29,186 nucleotides of DNA from Patulibacter sp050252545 (GTDB taxonomy: Bacteria; Actinomycetota; Thermoleophilia; Solirubrobacterales; Solirubrobacteraceae). The position numbers were made by a program, and so were the translations under genes. The stretch covers positions 1 through 29,186 of the forward strand of contig JBFWKS010000020.1 in NCBI GenBank assembly GCA_050252545.1, written 5' to 3'. How positions within the stretch are numbered: position 1 is the stretch's first letter; every line of letters begins with the position of its first letter. Below, in pieces: positions 1-7,308 of this stretch. The notes below the pieces were generated by a model that made no database searches, was not told the origin of the DNA, and saw nothing but the letters and a program-made list of their open reading frames with translations.

Positions 1-34
1 GTCGTCCGGTTGAGGGCTGGGTGTCTGTTGGGGG

Positions 35-62
35 GGGCGCCCGGTATCGCCCCGGGCCGCCC
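35..62 (-). terminator. GC-rich hairpin after the substrate-binding protein gene
   Basis: Arms GGGCGCCCGG and CCGGGCCGCCC (one bulged base) flank a 7-nt loop, starting 10 nt past the stop codon of the minus-strand gene. On the minus strand it is followed by a C-run, not a T-run, so it would be a U-less terminator or a 3' stabilising hairpin. Inferred from symmetry only. Confidence 0.35.
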
Positions 63-71
63 ACCGCGATG

Positions 72-1253
72 TCACTTGGTGCCGAACTCCGCGGCCCACT
101 TGGCCCGGAAGAACTCACCGGCGTCGGCCTTGACCGTCGCCGTCTTGCCCTCCTCGGGCACGTTGTCCTTGGTGATCACCTGGTAGGTGTAGAGGTCGCC
201 GGCCTCGTCGCCGTAGTTCGGCCCGAGGTCCTTGCTGAGCGGCTCTTCGCGGGCCCAGAGCTGCGCCAGCTGGTCGACGGCGACCCAGGCGGCGGCGTCG
301 TACGGGGCGTCGGCGACCACGTCGATCGCGCCGGAGCGGATGAGCTTGTTCGTGCCGGCGTCGGCGTGGAACGTCGCCACCATCGGACGGTCGGGGAACG
401 TCTTGCCGGCGAACTTCGAGGCGACGGTCTGGCCGACGACCTGACCGACGGCGTCGTAGTCGACCCAGAAGGCCTTCAGATCAGGGTTCTGCGTCAGCTG
501 ATCCTGCGCCGCCTTGCGTCCGCCTTCGATGAGGTTGGCGGGGTCGGGTGCCGTGGTCGCGGCGATCTTCAGGTTGTTGTCCGCCTTGACGAGCTTCTCG
601 AGCTCGGCCGTGCGGTTGGAGGCCCAGGGCTGCGGGAAGGCCGAGACCGCGATCTTGACCTCACCCTCGAGCTCGCCGAGGCGCTGCTTGAAGTACTCGG
701 CCAGGACCTCGCCCTTGCGACCCTCGTCCGGGCCGTACTGGGCGTCCCAGCCCGGGTTCTCGCCCGAGAAGACGATCCCCGGGATCTTGCGCTTGCGCGC
801 CTCGCGCAGCGGACCGGCGACCTGGCTCGACGCGACGCCGTCGGTGAGGATCGCGTCGACGTTGCGCGCCAGCAGGGTGTTCATGCAGGTGACCGTCTTG
901 CTCGTGTCACCCTGGCCGTCGCAGTAGACGACCTTCCAGTCCATCACGCCGGCCGCGGCCTCGAGGGCCTTGCGGTCGCGGACCGTGGAGTCGATGCCGC
1001 CGACGACCGTCAGGTACCCGATCGTCTTGCCCTTCGGCGCGTCGGTCGGCTCGCCCGCCTGGGCCTTGCCGGCGGCGGCCGCGTCGATCGGCGTGACCTT
1101 GGAGGCGAGCTCCGGGGCCGAGGCCGTCGTCGTCGCCGCGGATCCGCTCGACGCGGGCTCGTCGGTGTCGTCGTCGCCCCCGCAGGCCGCGAGCGTGAGC
1201 GCCAACGACGTGCACGCCGCGAGAGCGAATGTGCGTCCCGTCTTTCTACCCAT
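72..1253 (-). CDS. ABC transporter substrate-binding lipoprotein, sugar (RbsB-like) type
   Basis: A 393-residue extracytoplasmic binding protein that captures a small ligand, probably a sugar or related compound, for an ABC importer. The N-terminus is a lipoprotein signal: MGRKTGRTF, a hydrophobic stretch, then the lipobox LAAC followed by GGDDD. The body has the periplasmic-binding-protein (LacI/RbsB) pattern: an opening strand GKTIGYLTVVGG, then a region on repeated CMNTLLARNVDAILTDG and KRKIPGIVFSGENPG, and ligand-lobe residues DYDAVGQ and ATFHADAG. I chose the second ATG (1253) because it starts the signal peptide directly and has AGGAG 8 nt upstream; an ATG 14 codons earlier is possible. 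Permease and ATPase genes are not in the window and no partner lies to the left before base 1. The ligand cannot be deduced from sequence. Confidence 0.9.
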   Translation of the reverse strand: MGRKTGRTFALAACTSLALTLAACGGDDDTDEPASSGSAATTTASAPELASKVTPIDAAAAGKAQAGEPTDAPKGKTIGYLTVVGGIDSTVRDRKALEAAAGVMDWKVVYCDGQGDTSKTVTCMNTLLARNVDAILTDGVASSQVAGPLREARKRKIPGIVFSGENPGWDAQYGPDEGRKGEVLAEYFKQRLGELEGEVKIAVSAFPQPWASNRTAELEKLVKADNNLKIAATTAPDPANLIEGGRKAAQDQLTQNPDLKAFWVDYDAVGQVVGQTVASKFAGKTFPDRPMVATFHADAGTNKLIRSGAIDVVADAPYDAAAWVAVDQLAQLWAREEPLSKDLGPNYGDEAGDLYTYQVITKDNVPEEGKTATVKADAGEFFRAKWAAEFGTK

Positions 1254-1320
1254 CGTCTTCTCTCCTCTCCGTGCTGCGCACGGCTCCGTTGGCACCGCGC
1301 GATGCGCGAAGCCGGACTTC

Positions 1321-1341
1321 CGGAAGGTTTTTGACCTTCCG
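1321..1341. promoter_or_regulatory. Perfect 8-bp inverted repeat in the leader of the substrate-binding protein gene
   Basis: CGGAAGGT and ACCTTCCG flank a 5-nt loop, about 70-90 nt upstream of the ATG at 1253. It could be an operator or a 5'-leader RNA hairpin; no regulator gene adjoins it. The 196-bp gap between this gene and the EthD-like gene upstream otherwise shows only an ACGAATGT motif (1351-1358). Confidence 0.35.
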
Positions 1342-1449
1342 TTTGGTTGGACGAATGTAGCTGCGGAGAGTCCGCCGTGTCAAGGCGGACCGACGGAGGA
1401 CCCGCGGCGACCGCCGGGGCGCCGGCCGACGCCCCGGCGGATCTCGCGC

Positions 1450-1779
1450 TCAGCCCGCGGGCCTGTACTCCTCCTCGACGTCGAAGACGTCGATCTCCAG
1501 GCCGGCCACAGAGGGCATGAACCCGTCGTCCGCGATGGTCTGCCACTCCGGCGACGCGATCGCGGCGTCGAAGTCCTCGCGGTTCTCGAACCAGATCTCG
1601 GCGCCCCGCCAGGTGCGGGTCTCGCCGCCCTCCGGCGTCTCCACCGCGCGCAGGACCACGTGCCGGCTCAGCTTCGGCAGAGCGCGGACATTCGGGACGT
1701 GCACGTCGAAGTACAGCCGATCGATCTCGGCCGGGGTCTTCTCATCCGGGATGTGCCAGGTACCGACGAGCTTGATCAT
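1450..1779 (-). CDS. EthD-like dimeric alpha+beta barrel protein
   Basis: A 109-residue protein matching the EthD/YciI-like ferredoxin-fold group: MIKLVGTWHIPDEKTPAEID, then the family-typical YFDVHVPNVRALPKLSRHVVLRAV, and GAEIWFENREDFDAAIASPEW, where a Trp/Phe-rich strand is followed by the helix ending in SPEW. Members act as small dimeric barrels in degradation pathways or as accessory proteins of unknown chemistry, so the precise role is unknown. The ATG at 1779 has GGGAGAG just upstream. It is transcribed towards the substrate-binding protein gene 196 bp away, so the two may be co-expressed, although each has its own plausible regulatory region. Function beyond the fold is not assigned. 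Confidence 0.8.
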   Translation of the reverse strand: MIKLVGTWHIPDEKTPAEIDRLYFDVHVPNVRALPKLSRHVVLRAVETPEGGETRTWRGAEIWFENREDFDAAIASPEWQTIADDGFMPSVAGLEIDVFDVEEEYRPAG

Positions 1780-1796
1780 CTTCTCTCCCTATCGAC

Positions 1797-1810
1797 CAAA
1801 CGAATGTTTG
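1797..1810. promoter_or_regulatory. Palindrome CAAAC-GAAT-GTTTG upstream of the EthD-like gene
   Basis: A perfect 5-bp inverted repeat with a 4-bp centre, 18 nt upstream of the start codon. The central ACGAATGT recurs at 1351-1358 upstream of the next gene in the same direction, so a shared operator is possible but rests on only 8 bp. Confidence 0.3.
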
Positions 1811-2017
1811 CCTCGCCGACCCTAACGGCTGTCCGACCGCCGTTGGGAGAAACCGCCGGGATCTTCCGGACGACCCGCGCGATCGCCAGACGCGCCGAGC
1901 GGCGACGGATCCACGACCGCTCGGCGCGGACCCTGGTTCCGGCCGGCCGGTCGCAGACCGCCCGGGCCACCGGTTGCCAGCCGATGCCGCGGGCGCCGCG
2001 GGTGCTGCCGAGCGGTG

Positions 2018-2821
2018 CTACCCCCGCGAGATCCGCACGCGCGCGTCGACCGCGAGCTCCAGCAGCTCCTGGGCCGACCGACGGTTGACGGCGACGGCCA
2101 TCGCGCGGTTGGCGTCCTGGTACAGCAGGACGGTGCCGGGCTCGACGTCGGCGAAGGTCGAGGCGTAGACGCCGCTGACGCCGTTGATGCGCACCGGCTC
2201 GCCCAGGCGCAGACCCACCCCGACCGTGAGCTCCTCGTGCTCGAGGTCGAGCATGACGTTGCCGAATCGGTCGAACGCGACCGCGTGGGCGACGATCTCG
2301 TCCTCACCGATCTCCGCCAGCGGCATCGGCAGCGGCACGATCTCCTCGGGGTCGAGCGGATCACCCACATCGACCACGGCCAGACCTCCCGCCAGCCGCG
2401 CGGCGATCGGGGCGAAGATGTCGCGGCCGTGGAACGTCGCCGACACCGGCTCCAACCGGAACGGCGACCGGGTCAGGTCGACCGCCTCGACGATCCCACC
2501 GAACCGCTGCGCCGCCAGCCACAGCAGACCGTTGTCGGGACCGACGAGGACACGTTCCTGCTCGGCCACGCGCAGGGCGATCGGGCGCCGCCGTCCGCCG
2601 ACCTCCGGGTCGATCACCCCCAGATGGACGCCCGGCTCGGTGAACGGGAGGGTTCGCTGCAGCAGCATCGCGCCCTGCCGCACGTCGAACGACGGCACGC
2701 CGTGACTGACGTCGATGATCCGGGCGTCCGGCGTGATGCGGTGCATGACCGCACGGCAGACGCCGACGAACTCGTCCTGGAGCCCGTAATCGGAGAGGAA
2801 CGTGATGGTCGGCCGGTTGAT
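2018..2821 (-). CDS. S-adenosylmethionine hydrolase (SAM_HAT/DUF62 family), probable ATC start
   Basis: Member of the SAM hydroxide adenosyltransferase family, which splits SAM with water to adenosine and methionine (homologues include fluorinases and chlorinases). Visible family features are TITFLSDYGLQDEFVG at the N-terminus (the Asp of SDYG binds substrate in the family), ARIIDVSHGVPSFDVRQGAMLL, then VIDPEVGG and VGPDNGLL, and a C-terminal domain with DRFGNVMLDL and NGVSGVYASTF. The first ATG (2746) would remove TFLSDYG. Reading back from it, the frame contains no ATG, GTG or TTG before an in-frame TAG at 2831-2833. The only start-like codon with a ribosome site is ATC at 2819-2821, preceded by AGGA at 7-nt spacing. 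That gives 267 residues, normal for the family. A sequencing error or other rare start remains possible. The enzyme family is clear; the physiological role is not. Confidence 0.85.
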   Translation of the reverse strand: MNRPTITFLSDYGLQDEFVGVCRAVMHRITPDARIIDVSHGVPSFDVRQGAMLLQRTLPFTEPGVHLGVIDPEVGGRRRPIALRVAEQERVLVGPDNGLLWLAAQRFGGIVEAVDLTRSPFRLEPVSATFHGRDIFAPIAARLAGGLAVVDVGDPLDPEEIVPLPMPLAEIGEDEIVAHAVAFDRFGNVMLDLEHEELTVGVGLRLGEPVRINGVSGVYASTFADVEPGTVLLYQDANRAMAVAVNRRSAQELLELAVDARVRISRG

Positions 2822-3055
2822 GCGGCGATCCTAACCACCGACCGGCCCCCCACGTGGCCCGATCCAGGGCCGACGCGACGGTGGGCACGCCGACGCCGAA
2901 CACGACGGCCCGGGGCACCGCGACGGCGCCGAGGTGACCGATCAGGGCCGCCACGCCGGCGCTGTGGGCGCTCCCCTCCAGGAGCCCGGGACCAGCTCGG
3001 AGGCCACCGCGAGAGCCAGAGCCCGCGTCACGCCCCCCACACCGTCCGCCGCCAT
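2822..3055 (-). pseudogene. Possible frameshifted small ORF upstream of the SAM hydrolase
   Basis: In this 343-bp gap the minus strand reads coding-like in two successive frames. An ATG at 3055 opens MAADGVGGVTRALALAVASE. From about base 2995 the adjacent frame continues LLEGSAHSAGVAALIGHLG and AVAVPRAVVFGVGVPTVASA, with almost every third codon position G or C. Joined across one frameshift it would be a protein of about 75 residues running up to the SAM hydrolase start. I do not recognise it. It may be a decayed gene, a sequencing indel, or chance in high-GC DNA. Confidence 0.2.
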
Positions 3056-3059
3056 TCAA

Positions 3060-3073
3060 TTGCCCTACGTCAA
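3060..3073. promoter_or_regulatory. Candidate MarR operator in front of the PNPOx-like gene
   Basis: TTGCCCTACGTCAA differs at one base from TTGCCCTAGGTCAA at 4203-4216 in front of the MarR gene; with flanks, 15 of 16 bases agree. Both are imperfect palindromes of the form TTGnCCTAGGnCAA, a typical MarR-family operator shape. The site covers the -35 hexamer of the PNPOx-like promoter, a position suited to repression. Confidence 0.5.
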
Positions 3074-3087
3074 CCGTTGGCTATAGT
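3060..3087 (+). promoter_or_regulatory. Candidate promoter of the PNPOx-like gene
   Basis: TTGCCC (3060-3065) and TATAGT (3082-3087) are separated by 16 bp, giving a leader of about 70 nt that ends in a good ribosome site (AGGAG, 7 nt before ATG). The -35 overlaps the candidate MarR operator. Confidence 0.5.
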
Positions 3088-3164
3088 CGACTTCCGCCTG
3101 GCGACGGGGACGGCCCACCGCACGCCGGACGGGCCCCGTCGCCTCCCCGATCAGGAGCAACGAC

Positions 3165-3602
3165 ATGCCCGACCCCATCGCCCTCGAGGGTGAGATCGCC
3201 GAGGCGCTGGCCACGGCCGCCGAGCGCGGTCGCTCGTCGGTCCTCGCCCACGTCGCCGAGGACGGCACGCCCCGCGCGACCTTCCGCGGAAGCGTGATCG
3301 TGCGCGGCGCGCAGCAGCTCGCCCTCTGGGTGCGCAAGACCGACAGCGGCCTGGCCACCGCGGTGCGTGAGCACCCGCGGGTCGCGCTGGTCTACTACTC
3401 CCCCGACGGCACCAGCCCGGCCTACCTGTCGATCGCCGGGAGCGCGCACGTCGATCCGTCCGTCAACGACGAGGTCTACGCCGCGATCCCCGAGATCGAG
3501 CAGCAGAAGGACCCCGAGCGCGCGGGGGTCGCGATCCTCGTCGACGTCGACATCGTGGACGGCGCCGGGGCCGCGGGGCCGTTCTCGCAGCGCGCCGCGT
3601 AG
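3165..3602 (+). CDS. Pyridoxamine 5'-phosphate oxidase-like flavin-binding protein
   Basis: A 145-residue protein with the split-barrel FMN-binding fold of the PNPOx-like superfamily. Signs are an N-terminal helix (IALEGEIAEALATAAERG), the strand pair SSVLAHVAEDGTPRATFRGS where substrate or flavin binds in relatives, then LALWVRKTDSGLATAVREHP (the usual position of a short helix before the next strands), RVALVYYSPDG and YLSIAGSAHVD. Such small members are typically F420- or FMN-dependent reductases or heme-binding proteins; the cofactor cannot be told here. ATG 3165 is fixed by AGGAG at 7-nt spacing. The gene converges on a MarR-family gene with 60 bp between stops. Matching palindromes at the two promoters suggest that the MarR protein controls it. 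Confidence 0.85.
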   Translation: MPDPIALEGEIAEALATAAERGRSSVLAHVAEDGTPRATFRGSVIVRGAQQLALWVRKTDSGLATAVREHPRVALVYYSPDGTSPAYLSIAGSAHVDPSVNDEVYAAIPEIEQQKDPERAGVAILVDVDIVDGAGAAGPFSQRAA

Positions 3603-3662
3603 CGACCACACCGACGCCACCGGGTTCGCCGGCCCGGGCTGCCGCCACCACGACCGGAGGCG

Positions 3663-4175
3663 TCAGCCCGCGCCGCACCCGGCGCTGTCGACTCCGCCGG
3701 CGTCGCACGGCTCGCCACCGTCCGCGGAGCCGGGATCCCCCGTCGCCAGCCGGGCGGTGATGGTCTCCAGCATCCGGTGCAGCTCGGCCCGCTGTCGCGG
3801 CTCGAGCCCGGCGAGGAGCGACTCCTCGAACGCGTCCACCGTGCCCATGGCCTCGGCCAGGCGATCCCGCCCGGCGTCGGTGATCTCGACGACGTGCCGG
3901 CGCCGGTCCTCGACCGAGCGCCGCCGGATCACCAGCCCCGGCCCCTCGAGCCCGTTGAGGAGGCCGACGAGCTTCGCCGGATCCATCCGCAACCGTGCCG
4001 CCAGCGCCTGCTGGCCGGCCGGCCCGGCCTCCAGCTCCCGCAGCGCACCGATCTCGCGCGCTCGCAGCCCGCTGCCCGCCAACGCCTGGTTGAGCCGCAC
4101 GGTGGCCCCGCGGCCCGACGTCACGAGGAGCCCGATGATCGTCCGCGCGTCCGCGCGGCCCGCCACGACAGCCAT
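3663..4175 (-). CDS. MarR-family winged-helix transcriptional regulator
   Basis: A 170-residue regulator with the MarR layout: N-terminal dimerisation helix (RTIIGLLVTSGRGATVRLNQ), a winged helix-turn-helix in which GPAGQQALAARLRMDPAKLV is the HTH, LLNGLEGPGLVIRRR, and the wing SVEDRRRHVVEITDAGRDRL, then C-terminal helices around LLAGLEPRQRAELHRMLETI. This class usually represses its own gene and a neighbour and releases DNA on binding a phenolic or other small ligand, or on oxidation. An ATG at 4220 would put the operator-like palindrome (4203-4216) inside the gene, so I prefer ATG 4175. No clear Shine-Dalgarno precedes it. The likely partner target is the convergent PNPOx-like gene, which carries the same palindrome at its promoter. 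Confidence 0.88.
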   Translation of the reverse strand: MAVVAGRADARTIIGLLVTSGRGATVRLNQALAGSGLRAREIGALRELEAGPAGQQALAARLRMDPAKLVGLLNGLEGPGLVIRRRSVEDRRRHVVEITDAGRDRLAEAMGTVDAFEESLLAGLEPRQRAELHRMLETITARLATGDPGSADGGEPCDAGGVDSAGCGAG

Positions 4176-4202
4176 GAATCGAGCATACCCCGGTCCAAAT
4201 AA

Positions 4203-4216
4203 TTGCCCTAGGTCAA
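4203..4216. promoter_or_regulatory. Candidate MarR autoregulatory operator
   Basis: TTGCCCTAGGTCAA is palindromic except for one symmetric position pair (TTG, C or A, CCTAGG, then G or T, CAA). It lies 28-41 nt upstream of the MarR start codon and matches the site at 3060-3073. Confidence 0.5.
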
Positions 4217-4339
4217 TCATCGAGGGGCCGGGACCCGCGGGATCGTCGCGCTCGACACCACCGCACCCGATCCACGGCGAGCCACCCGCTCGACGTCGGT
4301 CGGGGCGACACACGGACCGGGCCGGGTCGACCGGACCGC

Positions 4340-4369
4340 TTGGACACCCCGCGACGGATTCGGCAGGAT
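4340..4369 (+). promoter_or_regulatory. Weak candidate promoter of the DUF1059 gene
   Basis: TTGGAC (4340-4345) and CAGGAT (4364-4369) at 18-bp spacing, about 50 nt before the start codon. The -10 match is poor. Confidence 0.25.
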
Positions 4370-4420
4370 GTCGGCATGGGCCGCCCCCGACGGGCGGACG
4401 GAAACCTCTGGAGGAGAGCG

Positions 4421-4567
4421 ATGAAGACGCAGCTGACCTGCCCCTGCGGCGAGCACATCGAGGGCAAGGACGAGGACGAGCTCGTGGAGAAGGTCAAGGC
4501 CCACCTGACCGCCAACCACCCCGGTCACGACTACTCGCGCGACGAGATCCTGTTCATGGCGTATTGA
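4421..4567 (+). CDS. DUF1059 family small protein
   Basis: A 48-residue protein beginning MKTQLTCPCGEHIEG and containing KVKAHLTANHPGHDYSRDEI near its end. The CxCG pair close to the N-terminus and the HL-x-NH pattern are the recognisable features of DUF1059 proteins, a widespread bacterial family of unknown function; the Cys/His arrangement would allow a metal site. The start is set by GGAGG six nucleotides upstream of the ATG; an in-frame ATG at 4340 would lack a ribosome site. It stands alone on the plus strand, converging on the cobA/hemD fusion gene, and no functional partner is evident. Confidence 0.8.
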   Translation: MKTQLTCPCGEHIEGKDEDELVEKVKAHLTANHPGHDYSRDEILFMAY

Positions 4568-4575
4568 CCTCGGCG

Positions 4576-4594
4576 CGCCCGCGACCGGCGGGCG
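4576..4594. terminator. Short inverted repeat between convergent genes
   Basis: CGCCCG and CGGGCG flank a 7-nt loop just after the DUF1059 stop codon, in the 81-bp gap to the end of the cobA/hemD gene. No T-run follows; a terminator role is a guess from position. Confidence 0.3.
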
Positions 4595-4648
4595 ACGCCG
4601 GGATCCGCGCGGCGCGCCACGACCGGCCGACTCCTGCCGCCGACGGGT

Positions 4649-6232
4649 TCAGGCGACCGGGGAGCGGCCGGTCGCGTCGGCCAGCAGCGCCGCGACGAGG
4701 CCGTCGATCGTCGCCTCGTCGGCCTCGACCGCCGGCGTGGCGCCCAGGTCGGCCAGCGCGGCGGTGGTGACCGGGCCGATCGACACGATCCGCGTGCGCT
4801 CGCCGAGCGGCAGACGGCCGTGTGGCCCGTCGTGACCAGGCGCCGCCTGGGCGAGGAACCGCGCGGTGGACGCCGAGGTGAAGGTCACGTAGTCCGCGGC
4901 CGCGACCGCCGACAGCGAGCGGTCGTCGAGCGGCTCGGCAAGCGTCTCGTACACCGGGACGTCGGTGACCTCGATCCCCGCCGCGCGCAGGCCGTCGGGC
5001 AGCGCGTCGCCCGCGCTCGATCCACGCACCAGCAGCGCACGGCGCGGGCTGTCGGGGTTGCGCGCCACCCAGTTGGGCTGGTTGGCACCGAGCATCGCCG
5101 CGAGTGCCTCGCCGGTGTACGTGGCGGGCACGACGTCCGGACGCAAGCCGACCGCGCGCAGCGCCCGGGCCGTTCCCGGACCGACCGCGGCCAGCGTCGT
5201 GCCGTAAAGCGACCGTCCGTCGCGATCGGAGCGCAGCAGCGCGGCCATGAGCTCGCGGGCGCCGTTGGGCGACGTGACCGCGACGTACCCGAACGGGTCC
5301 AGCTCCGGCAGCTGCGCGTCCAGCGATCGCGTCCGGATGGTGGGGGTCTCGACGACCGCGGCCCCGAGCGCCCGCAGCCGACGGGCCAGGCCCGACGCCT
5401 GCGCCCGGGCCCGGGTCACCGCGATCGTACGGCCGAACAGCGGCCGGTCCTCGAACCAGCGCAGCTCGTCGCGCAGTCCGGCGACCGCGCCGACGAGGGT
5501 GATCGCCGGCGCCCGGATGCCCGCGTCGGCCGCGATCTGAGCGATGTCGGCGAGCGTGCCGACGACCGTGCGCTGGGTGGGGAGCGTGCCGTCCTGCACC
5601 ACCGCGACCGGCTCGCCGGCGGGCCGGCCGGCGGCGATCAGCGACCGGGTGATCTCGGGCAGGCGCCGCACGCCCATGTAGAACGCGAGCGTTCCCGGGA
5701 ACGCCGCCAGGCCCTCCCAGTCGATCGTCGACTCCGGCTTGGACGGATCCTCGTGGCCGGTGATGAACGCGACGCCGGGTGCGTGGGCGCGATGGGTGAC
5801 GGGAATCCCCGCGTAGGCGGGACCACTGATGCCGGCGGTCACGCCCGGTACGACCTCGTACGGAACGCCGCGGGCGCGCAGCCGTGCGGCCTCCTCCCCC
5901 CCACGGCCGAAGACGAACGGATCACCGCCCTTGACCCGGGCGACCGACCGGCCGGCGAGCGCGTGGCGCAGCAGCAGCGCCTCGGTCTCCTCCTGTGGCA
6001 CCTGCCGGCCACCGCCGCGCTTGCCGACGTCGACGAGCTCGGCGTCCGGCCGCGCGCCGTCCAGCGCCGTCGGCGGGATCAGCTGGTCGTAGAGGACGAC
6101 GTCGGCGGTCGCGATGACCTCCAACGCACGGACCGTCATCAGGCCCGGATCGCCCGGCCCCGCGCCGACGAGATAGACGACGCCCGGGGCGGGCTCGTGG
6201 TCGACGGAGGTGGGGGCATCGGGCGGGATCAC
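4649..6232 (-). CDS. cobA-hemD: Fused uroporphyrinogen-III C-methyltransferase / uroporphyrinogen-III synthase
   Basis: A 527-residue bifunctional enzyme. Residues about 18-255 are the SAM-dependent uroporphyrinogen-III methyltransferase (SUMT) making precorrin-2: VGAGPGDPGLMT (22-33), GGDPFVFGRGGEE (102-114) and the VPGVTAG segment are the family signatures. Residues about 265-520 are uroporphyrinogen-III synthase (HemD), which closes and inverts ring D of hydroxymethylbilane: RTIAVTRARAQASGLARRL opens the domain, with VAVTSPNGARELM, AAVGPGTARALR, LLVRGSSAGDALPDGLRAAG and YVTFTSASTARFL as the expected HemD motifs. Such fusions occur in several bacterial groups. The GTG start overlaps the hemC stop by GTGA, so it is translationally coupled and last in the cluster. 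With HemA and HemC it supplies uroporphyrinogen III; its SUMT half feeds siroheme, completed by the siroheme synthase at 18.9 kb. Confidence 0.95.
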   Translation of the reverse strand: MIPPDAPTSVDHEPAPGVVYLVGAGPGDPGLMTVRALEVIATADVVLYDQLIPPTALDGARPDAELVDVGKRGGGRQVPQEETEALLLRHALAGRSVARVKGGDPFVFGRGGEEAARLRARGVPYEVVPGVTAGISGPAYAGIPVTHRAHAPGVAFITGHEDPSKPESTIDWEGLAAFPGTLAFYMGVRRLPEITRSLIAAGRPAGEPVAVVQDGTLPTQRTVVGTLADIAQIAADAGIRAPAITLVGAVAGLRDELRWFEDRPLFGRTIAVTRARAQASGLARRLRALGAAVVETPTIRTRSLDAQLPELDPFGYVAVTSPNGARELMAALLRSDRDGRSLYGTTLAAVGPGTARALRAVGLRPDVVPATYTGEALAAMLGANQPNWVARNPDSPRRALLVRGSSAGDALPDGLRAAGIEVTDVPVYETLAEPLDDRSLSAVAAADYVTFTSASTARFLAQAAPGHDGPHGRLPLGERTRIVSIGPVTTAALADLGATPAVEADEATIDGLVAALLADATGRSPVA

Positions 6233-7308
6233 GGGCGGGGGTCCTCGTCGGGACGGACGGGGTCAGGGGTGGGGGCGGCCGGGCGGCCACCCCTGTCGGG
6301 AGCGGCCTCCCGGGGCTCCGGGTCGGGGGCGGCATGCCCGGACTCGGGGAGGCTCGCGCGGCGCTCGGGGTCGGCGGAGCGGCGGGCGGCGGCGAGCAAC
6401 TCGTCGGCACCGGCGCGGCGCAGTCGTTCGGCCAACTCACGACCGAGCGCCCCGGGATCGCTCCCGGTCACGTGGTCGATCGCCCAACCGCTGCCGTCGG
6501 GCGCACCGACGAAGCCACTCAGGCGCAGACCGTCGGAGGTGGCGACGGCGTGGGCGCCGACCGCACTCGTGCAGTCGGCACCGAGCGCCCGCGCGAGCGT
6601 GCGCTCGGCCAGCAGCGCGGTCCAGGCGGCGGCGTCGTGGACAGCCCGTATCGCGTCGATCGTGGCGCGATCGTCGGCACGGGCCTCGAGCGTCACGATG
6701 CCCTGGCCCGGCGCGGGGACGAACGTCGTGCCGTCGAGCACCACACAGGGGCTCGGGTCGCGGCCCAGGCGCCGCAGGCCGGCGGCGGCGAGGACGATCG
6801 CGTCGACCGGGGCGCGGTCGGGAACGGACGTGGGCGACGGGACCGCGGCAGAACCCGGGTCGGCGCCGCGCAGCCGACCGATGCGGGTGTCGACGTTGCC
6901 GCGGACCTCGACGATCCGCAGGTCCCGCCGCGCGGCGAGCAGCTGGGCGGCACGCCGCAGGCTCGCCGTGCCGACCCGCGCCCCGTCGGGCAAGGCATCC
7001 AAGTCCGTGGTGCCGATCAGGACGTCGCGGGGGTCCTCGCGGACGCCGGCGGCGACGAGCGCGAGGCCGCCGGGCAGCTCGCCCGGCACGTCCTTGGCGG
7101 AGTGGACCGCGGCGTCGACCTCGCCGGCCAGCAGCGCACGCTCCAGCTCGCTGACCCACTTGGCCTTGTCCGGCGCGGCACGGTCACGATCCCCGAGCGT
7201 CACGACCTCGACGATCTCGACGTCGTGCCCGGCCCGGCGCAGAGCGTCGGCGATCGTCGTCGTCTGGGCGAGCGCGAGCGGGCTGCGGCGCGTGCCGAGG
7301 CGGATCAC
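6229..7308 (-). CDS. hemC: Hydroxymethylbilane synthase (porphobilinogen deaminase)
   Basis: Polymerises four porphobilinogens into hydroxymethylbilane in the cytoplasm. Motifs: LGTRRSPLALAQ at the N-terminus, catalytic Asp73 in VHSAKDVP, GTASLRRAAQL and EVRGNVDTRIGRL for dipyrromethane and substrate contacts, PAPGQGIVTLE, and the cofactor-attachment Cys246 in LGADCTSAVGAHA. At 359 residues it is longer than the usual 300-320: there is a Pro/Ser-rich insertion at about 149-167 after RGNVDTR, and a proline-rich disordered tail of some 45 residues. The GTG start overlaps the hemA stop by GTGA, and the stop overlaps the next gene the same way, so the three genes form one coupled unit. Confidence 0.95.
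   Translation of the reverse strand: MIRLGTRRSPLALAQTTTIADALRRAGHDVEIVEVVTLGDRDRAAPDKAKWVSELERALLAGEVDAAVHSAKDVPGELPGGLALVAAGVREDPRDVLIGTTDLDALPDGARVGTASLRRAAQLLAARRDLRIVEVRGNVDTRIGRLRGADPGSAAVPSPTSVPDRAPVDAIVLAAAGLRRLGRDPSPCVVLDGTTFVPAPGQGIVTLEARADDRATIDAIRAVHDAAAWTALLAERTLARALGADCTSAVGAHAVATSDGLRLSGFVGAPDGSGWAIDHVTGSDPGALGRELAERLRRAGADELLAAARRSADPERRASLPESGHAAPDPEPREAAPDRGGRPAAPTPDPVRPDEDPRP

Noticed and set aside
4218..4220. ATG 4220 as the marR start
   Set aside because: It would place the operator-like palindrome inside the coding sequence and adds 15 residues with no match to the family.
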